Shown here one piece after another: positions 9,055 through 19,018 of a stretch of 64,000 bases of DNA. The notes under the pieces were generated by a model. It ran no database searches. It had not been told where the DNA came from and saw only the letters and a list, made by a program, of their open reading frames with translations. The position numbers and the translations under genes are program-made. The stretch comes from Desulfosarcina ovata subsp. ovata (lineage in GTDB: Bacteria; Desulfobacterota; Desulfobacteria; Desulfobacterales; Desulfosarcinaceae), in the NCBI RefSeq assembly GCF_009689005.1, contig NZ_AP021879.1, positions 2,170,001-2,234,000 of the forward strand, given 5' to 3'. Positions within the stretch are counted from its first letter, which is position 1, and each line of letters starts with the position of its first letter.

Positions 9055-11148
9055 ATGACGCATACCTCCAGCATAGACGAGTTGACATCCGAAAACCGGC
9101 TCCTTCGCCAGAAGCTGCAGGCACTGGAAAATGAGAAAAAGGCCTGGCGAAAAACTCAGTTCATCGCCAATGCGGCTGATCAACTACTCACCATGATTGA
9201 CCGGAATTACATCTATGAAAGCGTCAACCAGGCCTATTGCCGGGCCAGGGGACAGCGTCGCGATGACTTGGTCGGTCAATCGGTTGCCGATGTCTGGGGC
9301 AAAACACAGTTCGAAGGGATTATCAAACCCAAGATTGATACCTGTTTTGCCGGCAATGTCACCAGTTCTGAGGACTGGTTCAAATTTGACGGCCGGGAAT
9401 TGCGCTGCTACCAGGTAACCTACAACCCCTATCGTGACGACAGCGGGCAGGTGACCCACGCCGTGGTCGTGACCCACGACATCACCGCCCGCAAGCATGC
9501 CGAAGCCGGGATGATGAAGGCCAACGACCGGCTGGAGCGACGGGTTCAACAGCGCACCGAAGAACTGGAACAGGCCAACGATCAACTGCGCAACGAAGTC
9601 GAAGAACGCAAACGCGCCGAAAAAGCGCTGCGTGACAGTGAGGAACGCTATCGATCCGTCTCGCGAGACATGCCGGCCATGGTTTGCCGCTTCCTGCCAA
9701 GCGGTACGCTCACCTTCGCCAACCTGCGTTTCCGCAGTCACTTCCGGCTCAGGGAAGACACCCTGGCAGGGTCCAATATTTACAGCTTTTTTTCCCAAGC
9801 CGACCGGCAGCAGATGAAAAAACGGCTGCAAAACCTGAACCCCGATAGTCCCATGGTCACCTATGAGCAGCAGACCTACAATAACGCCGGAGAGACCCTG
9901 TGGCGCCAGTGGACCGACCGGGCCCTGTTTGACGAACGCGGTCTTCCCATGGAGTACCAGAGCGTCAGCATCGACATTACCGAAAAGAAAAATGTGGAGC
10001 GCAAGCTCCACCAGGCGCAGAAGATGGAGGCCATCGGCACCCTTGCCGGGGGTATCGCCCATGACTTCAACAACCTGCTCATGGGCATTCAGGGAAATGT
10101 CTCACTGATGTATCTGGACGTTCGATCCGGGCATCCGCATTATGAGAACCTTCGCAGTATCGAACAACTGGTGGACAGCGGGGCAAACCTGACCCGCCAG
10201 TTGCTGGGTTTTGCCCGCGGCGGAAAGTATGTGGTCAAACCGGTCAACCTGAACGACGTGGTGGCCGAAACCGCCGCCCTGTTCGGCAGAACCCGCAAAG
10301 CGATCCGTATCCACGAATGTTATACACCGGACGTGCACATGGTTTCCGCCGATCGTGGACAGATCGAACAGGTACTGATCAATCTTTACCTGAATGCCTG
10401 GCAGGCCATGTCGGAAAAGGGAGATATCTATCTGTCGACCCAGAATATCACTATCGACGAAAACTTCGTCAAACCCTTTGAGGTCACTTACGGCGACTAC
10501 GTACGCATATCAGTCACCGATACGGGCAAGGGAATCGATCCGGCCATTTCCCACCGGATCTTCGATCCCTTTTTCACCACCAAGGAGTTCGGCAGCGGAT
10601 CGGGCCTCGGGCTGGCATCGGTCTTTGGCATTGTCAAAAATCACGGCGGCATCGTCGATTTTGAAAGCCATACCGGCCGCGGCACCACCTTCAGCGTCTA
10701 CCTGCCGGTCTCCCGGGAGGCGGACAGGGAACCGGCACCGGCACCGGTAGGCATTTTAAAAGGACCGGAAACCATCCTGCTCGTGGATGACGAGCCCTAT
10801 ATTCTCGATGTCGGCACCAAGATGCTCAAAAAAATGGGCTACACCGTCATCCGGGCCAACTGCGGCGAAGATGCGGTGCGCCGGTTCAGGGGTGCCCGGC
10901 AGCAGATCGACCTGGTAATTCTGGACATGATCATGCCCGATATCGGTGGCGGTGAGGTATTCGACCGCCTGCGCAGCCTGCGTGCAGACATCAAGGTGCT
11001 CCTGGCCAGCGGCTATAGCATGGGCGATGCGGCGACCATCATCGAACGGGGATGCAACGGGTTCATCCAGAAGCCCTTCAATATGGAACGACTCTCCCAT
11101 GCCATCCGCGAAGTGATCGATCACGGTCACCATCAACCCGCCATCTGA
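9055..11148 (+). CDS. Soluble hybrid sensor histidine kinase (PAS-PAS-HisKA-HATPase-REC)
   Basis: A 697-aa cytoplasmic protein. After a short N-terminal coil come PAS domain 1 (about 35-150), a coiled coil (about 155-205, ERRVQQRTEELEQAND), PAS domain 2 (about 205-320), a HisKA domain with GGIAHDFNN (phospho-His about residue 336), a HATPase domain with N and G boxes (DTGKGID, GSGLGL), and a receiver domain with phospho-Asp in VILDMIMPD (about residue 624). There are no membrane segments, so it senses a cytoplasmic signal. No response regulator gene is adjacent, so the output partner is unknown. The start is the first ATG; AGGA lies about 11 bases upstream. Confidence 0.88.
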   Translation: MTHTSSIDELTSENRLLRQKLQALENEKKAWRKTQFIANAADQLLTMIDRNYIYESVNQAYCRARGQRRDDLVGQSVADVWGKTQFEGIIKPKIDTCFAGNVTSSEDWFKFDGRELRCYQVTYNPYRDDSGQVTHAVVVTHDITARKHAEAGMMKANDRLERRVQQRTEELEQANDQLRNEVEERKRAEKALRDSEERYRSVSRDMPAMVCRFLPSGTLTFANLRFRSHFRLREDTLAGSNIYSFFSQADRQQMKKRLQNLNPDSPMVTYEQQTYNNAGETLWRQWTDRALFDERGLPMEYQSVSIDITEKKNVERKLHQAQKMEAIGTLAGGIAHDFNNLLMGIQGNVSLMYLDVRSGHPHYENLRSIEQLVDSGANLTRQLLGFARGGKYVVKPVNLNDVVAETAALFGRTRKAIRIHECYTPDVHMVSADRGQIEQVLINLYLNAWQAMSEKGDIYLSTQNITIDENFVKPFEVTYGDYVRISVTDTGKGIDPAISHRIFDPFFTTKEFGSGSGLGLASVFGIVKNHGGIVDFESHTGRGTTFSVYLPVSREADREPAPAPVGILKGPETILLVDDEPYILDVGTKMLKKMGYTVIRANCGEDAVRRFRGARQQIDLVILDMIMPDIGGGEVFDRLRSLRADIKVLLASGYSMGDAATIIERGCNGFIQKPFNMERLSHAIREVIDHGHHQPAI

Positions 11149-11220
11149 AAGGACCCGCGCTTCCCATGACCACTGTCCCCCCGGAGGCCGCCGCCCCCGT
11201 TCCCGCAGCCATGCTTCCTT

Positions 11221-11643
11221 TCACATGCGCCGAAGACAGATACTGTCGTCACCGGCGGCAATCAACTGAAAATGATGGGATCCGATAACAAAGCCTTGCC
11301 GAGCGGATTTCTCCTCAATGCGGTGGGGGTAGCCATAGTGCGGATCAAGCGCGAGAATATAAAGATCCAGATGCAGACGGCCGGCGTGGCTGCCGCGATA
11401 AACGATACGGGCCCCATCCACCCTGACTTCGCGATCCCTGACCAGCATGATGGGACCATCGGGTCGGGCAATCCGGTCCTGGAATGATGCGGTTTTCGAT
11501 CCGGCGTCCGGCCGGTATTTTTCGGGGGTTACGGTACCGGCCCACAAATACCAGACGCATCCGAAAAAAAAGAGTCCACTGGCCAGGAAAAAAAGGATTG
11601 CCGGCCACTTGTTTTCATCCCTGCGATTCACTTCAACTGTCAC
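11221..11643 (-). CDS. Small single-pass membrane protein, unknown function
   Basis: Up to 140 aa. A charged N-terminus is followed by one hydrophobic segment (about 14-35, WPAILFFLASGLFFFG) and then a soluble, probably periplasmic domain with no recognised motif. The frame opens at a GTG (11643) that overlaps an AAAGG site; a GTG four codons later is equally possible. It is convergent with the kinase gene and divergent from the MetF gene. I do not recognise a family. Confidence 0.5.
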   Translation of the reverse strand: MTVEVNRRDENKWPAILFFLASGLFFFGCVWYLWAGTVTPEKYRPDAGSKTASFQDRIARPDGPIMLVRDREVRVDGARIVYRGSHAGRLHLDLYILALDPHYGYPHRIEEKSARQGFVIGSHHFQLIAAGDDSICLRRM

Positions 11644-11747
11644 CTTTCATGTCTGTCGGGTTCCCTTGCAGCGGAAACAAAAATGTTAGATTAGGGACCA
11701 TGCTGATCTTTTTCAAGAAGAATTTATGATTGGGAGGATGATCTTCG

Positions 11748-13328
11748 ATGTTACGCGTTTTTCAGAACGATATTTCAGACCCACAGCAGTTTGTGGTTAC
11801 CCTGGAACTGGTACCCGGCCGGGCGTCCACCGGGCGCGCCGTGGATACGGTAATGGGCATCGCCAGGGATGCATTCAGTGACGGCCGCATATCGGCCGTC
11901 TCGATCACCGACAATCCCGGCGGCAACCCGTCCTTGAGCCCCGATGCCATCGGTTATCGGATCTTTTCCATCGGCATGGACGTCATCGTCCATTTCACCT
12001 GCCGGGACATGAACCGCGTGGGCATGGAAAGCCGGGCCCTGCAGCTGGCCATGATGGGCATGAAAAACATCCTGGCCCTGACCGGCGACTATGCCGGCAA
12101 GGGATTCGGCGGCCAGGGCGCGCCGGTATTCGATCTGGACTCGGTCAACCTGCAGATCATGCTCGGGATGATCGGCAAGCGCATCAATGCAGCCGGTGAT
12201 CCGGATGCCTTCTTCACCGGCTGCGCCGTATCGCCGTTCAAGAAAACCGAAGGCGAATGCGTGGCCCAGTATGCCAAACTGAGCCGTAAGGTGGCTGCCG
12301 GCGCCCAATTCGTCATCACCCAGCTGGGCTATGATGCCCGCAAATTTCAGGAACTGATCGAAATCGGACGGCACATGGATCTTGGCGTACCAGCCCTTGG
12401 ATCGGTGTATGTGCTCACGCCCAAAGCGGCCGAGCTGATGAATCAGGGTCGGGTACCCGGCGCGGTGGTGACCGACCCGCTGCTGGCGACGGTCCGGCAG
12501 GAGTGGCAGGACAAAACGGCCGGGCAGGCGGCGGCCATCGAACGGGCTGCACGGCTGGGCGCCATACTCAAGGGGCTGGGATACCGTGGTGTTCACCTGG
12601 GCGGTATTCACCGGGATTTCTCCACGGTGGGAAAAATTCTGGATCGCATGCAGACGATCCAGGATGACTGGATCCAGTTTCTGCCTGAATTCAACGATCC
12701 GCAACCCGGCGGGTTTTACGCCTTTCGCGAAGCCCCGCCCGAGCCGGTGACGGCTCTTGTTTTCGGCCAGCAGCGGCAACCGGTACCAATTGTCGACCGG
12801 GTGCTCTACCCGCTGATGCGGTTTTCGCACCATCTGTTTTTCAATTTTGATTCAAAACTCGCACCGGCATACCGGCTGGCCAGCCATGCCCTGGACAACA
12901 GCATTGCCGGCCGGCTGTTCATGCATCTGGGCGAGCATCCGATCAAACTCAGCCTCCTGGGGTGCCAGCGATGTGGCGACTGTGCCATCCAGCACGTCGG
13001 GTTTCTGTGCCCCGAATCCGGATGCCCCAAACACACCCGCAACGGTGCCTGCGGCGGCAGCCGCGGCGGCATGTGCGAAGTATACCCGGACCGGCGCTGT
13101 GTCTGGTTCCGCGCCCACACCCGGCTGGCCAGCAACAACAAAGTCAGCGAAATGTGTCACGGATGCGTGCCGCCACGCATGTGGGAACTGAACCACACCT
13201 CTTCCTGGCTCAATTTTCACTTACGACGGGACCACCAAAGCAACGGTGGCGAAATATCGGGGTGCTGCCGCCAGACCACCTGTCATCTGTTGTTGGGCAA
13301 CACCAAGGAACGAAAGGACCAACCATGA
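11748..13328 (+). CDS. metF: Methylenetetrahydrofolate reductase fused to MetV-like cysteine-rich domain
   Basis: 526 aa. The first 290 or so residues form the MetF TIM barrel (VTLELVPG at the start, SITDNPGG, LALTGDY), which reduces methylene-THF to methyl-THF. The C-terminal part carries many cysteines (CQRCGDC at about residue 406, then CPESGCPKH, GACGGSRGGMCEVYP, MCHGCVPP), matching the MetV/MTHFR_C domain that partners MetF in Wood-Ljungdahl organisms and probably binds Fe-S or zinc. Here both are on one chain. The ATG at 11748 follows GGGAGG. It overlaps the next gene by four bases (ATGA), so the two are translationally coupled. In a sulfate reducer this step serves the methyl branch of acetyl-CoA oxidation or synthesis. 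Confidence 0.9.
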   Translation: MLRVFQNDISDPQQFVVTLELVPGRASTGRAVDTVMGIARDAFSDGRISAVSITDNPGGNPSLSPDAIGYRIFSIGMDVIVHFTCRDMNRVGMESRALQLAMMGMKNILALTGDYAGKGFGGQGAPVFDLDSVNLQIMLGMIGKRINAAGDPDAFFTGCAVSPFKKTEGECVAQYAKLSRKVAAGAQFVITQLGYDARKFQELIEIGRHMDLGVPALGSVYVLTPKAAELMNQGRVPGAVVTDPLLATVRQEWQDKTAGQAAAIERAARLGAILKGLGYRGVHLGGIHRDFSTVGKILDRMQTIQDDWIQFLPEFNDPQPGGFYAFREAPPEPVTALVFGQQRQPVPIVDRVLYPLMRFSHHLFFNFDSKLAPAYRLASHALDNSIAGRLFMHLGEHPIKLSLLGCQRCGDCAIQHVGFLCPESGCPKHTRNGACGGSRGGMCEVYPDRRCVWFRAHTRLASNNKVSEMCHGCVPPRMWELNHTSSWLNFHLRRDHQSNGGEISGCCRQTTCHLLLGNTKERKDQP

Positions 13329-13636
13329 ACGTCATTGCGGACTTGTGTATCGTTCCCCTGGGGGTAGGGGTGTCGGTTTCCACCTATGTGGCGGCCTGCG
13401 AACGAATTCTTTTAGACGCCGGCCTCACGGTTCAGCTGCATGCCTATGGAACCAATATCGAGGGCGATTGGGAAACGGTGTTTGCGGCCATCCGCCGCTG
13501 CCACGAAGCGGTCCACAAAATGGGGGCGCCACGGATCACCACGACCCTGAAATTCGGCACCCGCACGGACCGGGATCAGCACATGGCCGACAAAGTGGCC
13601 AGTGTCAAGGCAAAACTCGAAGCGGGGCTGGCGTGA
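13325..13636 (+). CDS. MTH1187/YkoF-type thiamine-binding protein
   Basis: 103 aa, the usual size of the MTH1187 family (formerly DUF77). The diagnostic features are the beta strand IADLCIVPLGVGVSVSTYVA, the YGTNIEGDW loop and the ITTTLKFGTRTDR strand; family members bind thiamine or HMP-like ligands. The start is the ATG inside the MetF stop overlap (ATGA), with GGAACGAAAGGA upstream. The coupling to MetF is probably an expression arrangement; no direct biochemical link is visible. Confidence 0.82.
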   Translation: MNVIADLCIVPLGVGVSVSTYVAACERILLDAGLTVQLHAYGTNIEGDWETVFAAIRRCHEAVHKMGAPRITTTLKFGTRTDRDQHMADKVASVKAKLEAGLA

Positions 13637-13698
13637 CGGACGCTAAGGCGATTTCTGTCCGTTGAATGGGTATCGTCAACCCCGTTCACGGGGAGTGA

Positions 13699-13851
13699 CA
13701 GGGCAGTCGCATGTAAACCAAATATCGGGTACCATTGTCGCAGGCAAGGTCAGCACCTGCAGCAAAATCAGTGAATTGGCGCATTTACAGGAAGCTGTAT
13801 GAGCGGTCCATGACCGCGAAAAAAGAAATCAAGCTACATACGATCGCCCTG
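13699..13851. mobile_element. MITE copy 1 (153 bp, 10-bp target duplication)
   Basis: Inverted ends read CAGGGCAGTCGCATGTA (13699-13715) and, on the other strand, CAGGGCGATCGTATGTA (13851-13835). The element is flanked by the exact 10-bp direct repeat CGGGGAGTGA at 13689-13698 and 13852-13861. Inside are REP-like palindromic arms (TCGCAGGCAAGGTCAGC and GCGGTCCATGACCGCGA). There is no coding capacity. The CAGGG ends and 10-bp duplication resemble the ISAs1 family, which I infer as the source of the mobilising transposase. Confidence 0.85.
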
Positions 13852-14052
13852 CGGGGAGTGACGGACGCCGCTCTGGCGCCGCTCTTCGGAAAACTCCGGA
13901 ACACGCCGGATCCGGCGGTCAAACCCGCTGCGCCGTTCCCATTTTGCCCGCCGTTCCGCTCCCGGCGGCACGGATACCAGAATGCGCCGATCACCAAGCC
14001 GCCGCCTGCCGCCATTGTCGATGGCCTGGATTCCAGTCAGATAGGGTTGCAT
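13834..14052 (-). CDS. Small Arg-rich protein with repeated RR-x-DRR motifs, extended by a MITE
   Basis: 72 aa, very basic, with GRRRLGDRR, ERRSGFDRR and EERRQSG motifs. Such ERR-x-x-DRR stretches are common in small deltaproteobacterial proteins and in N-termini of PilZ-like proteins; the function is not known. The ATG at 14052 has GGGAG seven bases upstream. The last five residues (QGDRM) and the stop codon are encoded by the terminal repeat of the MITE. Before insertion the frame would have met a TGA straight after the target site, giving a 67-aa protein. A competing + strand frame over the same bases has no comparable start site. Confidence 0.5.
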   Translation of the reverse strand: MQPYLTGIQAIDNGGRRRLGDRRILVSVPPGAERRAKWERRSGFDRRIRRVPEFSEERRQSGVRHSPQGDRM

Positions 14053-14292
14053 GCATCATCTCCCTTGAATTCGATCTGACAAAATGGGAATTACGGCGGC
14101 CCTGAAATGAGTCACGGGAAGCGGCGAACGCTGCGTTGCGGCAAGGCACTGAAAGAGGATTCGGATTCGGCAGCCTTGGCAAATATATTACCGCGGCTGC
14201 CTCGGGCTGTCAAAATGAATTCAAGGAAGTAAAGACGATACCACCGGTCAGTTTGCGTATTCCTTCAATCCTAAGGTTTTCCGTTCCGGCAA

Positions 14293-15699
14293 TCAGGCGC
14301 CAAAGACCGTTTCGATGGCCGCCTGGGTGGCCGCCACCATGCGATCGGCCTCCTCGCGGGTGATCACCAGGGCCGGGGCGTAGTACAAGGTGGTGTTGAA
14401 ACCGGGCAGGCTGTTGTTGGTGCGCCCCAGCAGAACGCCGGCGGCCTTGGCCGCATCCACCACGGCCCCCATCTGGGCCTCGCTGGGTGGCTGTTTGTCT
14501 TTCTTGTCGGCAACCAGTTCCACACCGCAGAAAAGGCCCTTGCCGCGAACATCCCCCACGGCCTGATGATCGGCCAGGGTCTTCAACCGATCGAGCAGGT
14601 AGTCCCCCATCACGCGGCTGTTCTCAACCAGGTTTTCGGCTTCCATGATGCGGATGTTCTCCAATGAAGCCGCCATGGCACCAGTACAACCGCCATAGGT
14701 GGAGATATCACGGAAGAAATTCAGCCGCTTTTCAGGATCCGCCGGATCGTTGAGAAAAATGTCATAAACCGCCTGTTTGACCACCGTGGCCGAAATGGGT
14801 TCGTAGGCGCTGGCCATTCCCTTGGCCAGGGTGAGCATGTCCGGATCCACATCGAAGTGCTGGTGGCCGAAAAATGCGCCGGTACGCCCGAATCCGGCCA
14901 CCACCTCATCAATGACCAGGAAAAGGCCGTATTTACGGCAGATCTGCTGAAGAATGGGAAAATACTCATCCACCGGCACGATGATGCCCCCGCCGGCGGT
15001 GATGGGTTCCACGATCAGGCCGCCCACGGTGTCGGGCCCCTCCTTGAGAATGATCTCCTCGACGCAGCGGGCGCAGCGCACGTCGCAGGCCGGGTAGCGC
15101 AACGCAAACGGACAGCGATAACACAGGCAGTGGGGAATCCGGGCAAATCCTTCCGGAAACGGGCCGAAATCGGTTTTGCGCTCGGCCTGCCCCGAAGAGG
15201 CCAGCACGGCAATCGTGGTTCCATGATAGTCCCGATCCCGGTAAAGGATTTTGTACTTGCCTTTCCGTGCCGGGTCGATGGCCGATGCCTGGCGGATCAG
15301 CTTGTAGCTTTTTTCGTTGGCCTCGGAACCGCTGTTCGAGTAGTAGACCTTGCCCATGGCCGGTAACAGCTCCAGCAGTTTGGCGGAGAGTTTGATGGTG
15401 GGAATGGTTCCCACACTGCCGGCAAAATAGCTCATCTGTTTGAGCTGGGCCGCCACCGCCTCGGCAATGCTTTCGCGCCCATAACCCACATTGACACACC
15501 AGACACCGCCGGAGGTGGCATCCAGGTAATCGCGACCGTGAATATCCGTCACCGTCAGGCCCTTGCCCGCCACAATGATCATCTGCTCCTGGGTCTGGAA
15601 ACATTGGTGGGGCTTGATGTGATGCCAAAGATAATCCCGGTCGCCGCCAACCATTTCTTCCACGGTGTAATCCGCCCCATGCAACATTGATACGTCCAT
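14293..15699 (-). CDS. tpa: Class-III aminotransferase, probably taurine--pyruvate aminotransferase
   Basis: 468 aa PLP enzyme. It shows the class-III landmarks YSNSGSEANE, the DEVVAGFGRTG metal/PLP loop and the catalytic Lys in TLAKGMAS (about residue 292). The Cys-rich insert CYRCPFALRYPACD is a feature I associate with taurine:pyruvate and omega-amino-acid:pyruvate aminotransferases; the N-terminus (YLWHHIKPHQ) fits too. Taurine transamination gives sulfoacetaldehyde and alanine, a route to sulfite for sulfidogens. The ATG at 15699 has AAGGAG six bases upstream; the longer frame does not. No xsc or sulfoacetaldehyde gene is nearby, so another omega-amino acid substrate is possible. Confidence 0.75.
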   Translation of the reverse strand: MDVSMLHGADYTVEEMVGGDRDYLWHHIKPHQCFQTQEQMIIVAGKGLTVTDIHGRDYLDATSGGVWCVNVGYGRESIAEAVAAQLKQMSYFAGSVGTIPTIKLSAKLLELLPAMGKVYYSNSGSEANEKSYKLIRQASAIDPARKGKYKILYRDRDYHGTTIAVLASSGQAERKTDFGPFPEGFARIPHCLCYRCPFALRYPACDVRCARCVEEIILKEGPDTVGGLIVEPITAGGGIIVPVDEYFPILQQICRKYGLFLVIDEVVAGFGRTGAFFGHQHFDVDPDMLTLAKGMASAYEPISATVVKQAVYDIFLNDPADPEKRLNFFRDISTYGGCTGAMAASLENIRIMEAENLVENSRVMGDYLLDRLKTLADHQAVGDVRGKGLFCGVELVADKKDKQPPSEAQMGAVVDAAKAAGVLLGRTNNSLPGFNTTLYYAPALVITREEADRMVAATQAAIETVFGA

Positions 15700-15808
15700 T
15701 GCCGACTCCTTTTTGCCCACTGATGTTTTCTGGGAAAAGCATGCGCCATCCAAGGCGCCAACCGGTATATCAGACATCATTTGCCCATTACAAGACGGGA
15801 CCGTTCCC

Positions 15809-15933
15809 CAGGGCAATTGCATGTAGATTTCCTTCATTTGACATTTGGGCGTTGGCATTTGGCATTTTTCCACTTTCGGGAATGGTGCGTGTTCAGGAAC
15901 GGCCGGTTTTTGATTTTAATTGCGATTGCCCTG
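15809..15933. mobile_element. MITE copy 3 (125 bp, 10-bp target duplication)
   Basis: Ends CAGGGCAATTGCA (15809) and, on the other strand, CAGGGCAATCGCA (from 15933). It is flanked by the exact 10-bp repeat GACCGTTCCC at 15799-15808 and 15934-15943. The interior is shorter than in copies 1 and 2 and contains a TTGGCATTTGGCATTT run. It lies in the spacer between the divergent aminotransferase and cNMP-binding genes, about 110 bp upstream of both starts. Confidence 0.85.
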
Positions 15934-16042
15934 GACCGTTCCCGGGTTGTATTTGACATTCACGGACGCCTTGGGATAACCATGGATACAAAATAGTCGT
16001 CGGATTTGACAATTCATCCCCAACTGTAGCGGAGTGTGACCG

Positions 16043-16534
16043 GTGGCGATTCCCCAATCTGAAAATGTGCTTAAAAAGGCAATTATGGCCTGCCTTTCCG
16101 GTATCCCCATTTTTGCCGAACTGGATGCCGACCAGCTGAATCTGATCAGCGGGCGCATGCATGTGCAGCGCCTTGAGGCCGGTGACATCGTTTTTAACGA
16201 AGGCGATCCGGGCAACGAGGTCTGTTTCGTGGTCGAGGGGATCCTGGATGTCTTGAAGCTCGACAACGGCCGCCTGGAGCAGAAGATCGCCGTCAAGGCG
16301 CCGGGCGGCTCCATCGGCGAAATGGCCGTGATCGGCAATTTTTCCCGCACGGCCACGGTCCGGGCACGCACCGATGCGACCTTGTTGACCCTCTCCCGCG
16401 ACCATTTCGAACAGATCTGCCAGGACCACCCGGTCATCGGCGTCAGAATGCTCAGAGCCATGGCCCGATTGCTCAGTTTGCATCTGCGCGACACCTCACA
16501 GGAACTGCTGGAGCACCTTTCCCCGCGCGACTGA
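16043..16534 (+). CDS. Cyclic-nucleotide-binding domain protein without DNA-binding domain
   Basis: 163 aa. One CNB fold occupies nearly all of the protein. The phosphate-binding cassette is intact (GEMAVIGNFSRTATVRA, with the Glu and Arg that contact cyclic phosphate). The C-terminal helix ends without a helix-turn-helix, so it is not a CRP-type regulator itself and probably acts on a partner. The GTG at 16043 has GGAG eight bases upstream. It is a single gene between MITE copy 3 and the rocD cluster. Confidence 0.8.
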   Translation: MAIPQSENVLKKAIMACLSGIPIFAELDADQLNLISGRMHVQRLEAGDIVFNEGDPGNEVCFVVEGILDVLKLDNGRLEQKIAVKAPGGSIGEMAVIGNFSRTATVRARTDATLLTLSRDHFEQICQDHPVIGVRMLRAMARLLSLHLRDTSQELLEHLSPRD

Positions 16535-16730
16535 CCCGCCTGCGACGGGTAACCGGGAAATGGCCTTCATATAAGAAGCGCTACCGCAACCGGTGTGAAA
16601 GCGTCACCGGCCCTTGAGAAACAACAGGCCACGGATGCTCGTTCACACGTCCAATGCCGGGCAGGCGGCACCTGCCGATCCATCATCAGCCAACCGTTTG
16701 TCGATCCAACGCCAAAAAAGGAGAAAAACC

Positions 16731-17930
16731 ATGCAAACCCAGGCCTATCTCGATCTTGAAAACCAGTATGGGGCCCACAACTACAAACCCCTTGATGTGG
16801 TCCTGACCCGCGGCGAAGGCGTCTGGGTCTGGGATGTGGACGGCAGGAAATACCTGGATTGCCTGGCCGCCTACAGCGCCGTCAACCAGGGACACTGCCA
16901 CCCCAAAATCATGGCGGCCATGCAGGCACAGGCCCGTCATCTGACCCTCACCTCGCGGGCCTTCCGCAACGACCAGCTGGGACCGTTCTACAAGGAGATC
17001 TGCGAGTTGACCCGCTCGCACAAAGTACTGCCCATGAACAGCGGTGCCGAGGCGGTGGAGACCGTCATCAAAACGGTGCGCAAATGGGGTTACCAGGTCA
17101 AGGGGATACCGGCGGATCAGGCCGAGATCATCGTCTGCGCCAACAATTTCCACGGCCGCACGATCACCATTGTGGGGTTTTCCACCGATCCCACGGCGCA
17201 CATCGGTTTCGGTCCCTTCACCCCGGGATTCAAGGTTGTCCCCTTTGGCGATGCCGATGCCCTGGAAGCGGCCATCACCCCCAACACGGCCGGTTTCCTG
17301 GTGGAACCGATCCAGGGTGAAGCCGGGGTGATCATCCCGCCGGACGGATACCTCAAGGCCGTCAGAGCGATCTGCGACCGGCATAACGTGGTGCTGATCC
17401 TGGATGAAATCCAGACCGGTCTGGGCCGAACCGGACGCCTTCTGGCCGAGGAGCACGAGGCCATCGAAGCCGACCTGACCCTGGTGGGCAAGGCGCTTTC
17501 CGGCGGTTTCTACCCGGTCTCGGCGGTGCTCTCCAACAATGAGGTCATGGATGTGCTCCAACCGGGCGAGCACGGCTCCACCTTTGGCGGCAATCCGCTG
17601 GCCTGTGCCATCGCGCGCACGGCCATGCGGGTGCTGAAAGAGGAAAAGATGATTGAAAACGCCAGCGAAATGGGAGATTATTTCCTTGCCGGCCTCAGGC
17701 AGATCCAGAGCCCGCACATCCGGGAAGTCCGCGGCCGCGGGCTGATGATCGCCATGGAACTGGTTCCCGAGGCCGGCGGGGCCCGGCAATTCTGCCACCG
17801 CCTGGCCGGCAAGGGCATGCTGTGTAAAGAGACCCATGAAAACACCATCCGTTTTGCTCCGCCGCTGGTGATCACCAAAGCCGATGTGGCGTGGGCGCTG
17901 GAACAGATCGACGCGGTGATGCGTGACTGA
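16731..17930 (+). CDS. rocD: Ornithine aminotransferase
   Basis: 399 aa, the normal length for RocD. A PLP enzyme converting ornithine plus 2-oxoglutarate to glutamate semialdehyde plus glutamate. Landmarks are [15 protein letters not shown] at the N-terminus, [28 protein letters not shown] and the PLP lysine in LVGKALSGG (about residue 253). The ATG at 16731 has AAGGAG seven bases upstream; an upstream ATG in the same frame lacks it. It is the first gene of the cluster rocD-argF-arcC-pyrB. Confidence 0.88.
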   Translation: MQTQAYLDLENQYGAHNYKPLDVVLTRGEGVWVWDVDGRKYLDCLAAYSAVNQGHCHPKIMAAMQAQARHLTLTSRAFRNDQLGPFYKEICELTRSHKVLPMNSGAEAVETVIKTVRKWGYQVKGIPADQAEIIVCANNFHGRTITIVGFSTDPTAHIGFGPFTPGFKVVPFGDADALEAAITPNTAGFLVEPIQGEAGVIIPPDGYLKAVRAICDRHNVVLILDEIQTGLGRTGRLLAEEHEAIEADLTLVGKALSGGFYPVSAVLSNNEVMDVLQPGEHGSTFGGNPLACAIARTAMRVLKEEKMIENASEMGDYFLAGLRQIQSPHIREVRGRGLMIAMELVPEAGGARQFCHRLAGKGMLCKETHENTIRFAPPLVITKADVAWALEQIDAVMRD

Positions 17931-18893
<963 letters not shown>

Positions 18894-18895
18894 TG

Positions 18896-18967
18896 GGCAG
18901 AATTCAGAATACACCTTCTGACTTCTGACTTCTGACTTCTGAATTCTGACTTCTGAATTCTGAATTC
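18896..18967. repeat. Short tandem repeat of CTTCTGA/ATTCTGA units
   Basis: About eight imperfect copies of a 7-8 bp unit (ACTTCTG / AATTCTG) fill the gap between argF and arcC. They contain no ORF and no spacer structure. The tract could form slipped structures; otherwise it is low-complexity DNA. Confidence 0.75.
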
Positions 18968-19018
18968 CTCTGCAATATGGGTCGGTAAAACCCGACAACT
19001 TTATGGTACCTTAAGGGA

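Noticed and set aside
13735..14079. 114-aa + strand frame over the MITE and small Arg-rich gene
   Set aside because: It runs through the MITE, has no good start site and shows no motif; the minus-strand gene has a ribosome site and repeated DRR motifs.
18896..18967. Possible CRISPR-like array
   Set aside because: Units are 7-8 bp and directly adjacent, with no spacers of even length and no cas genes.
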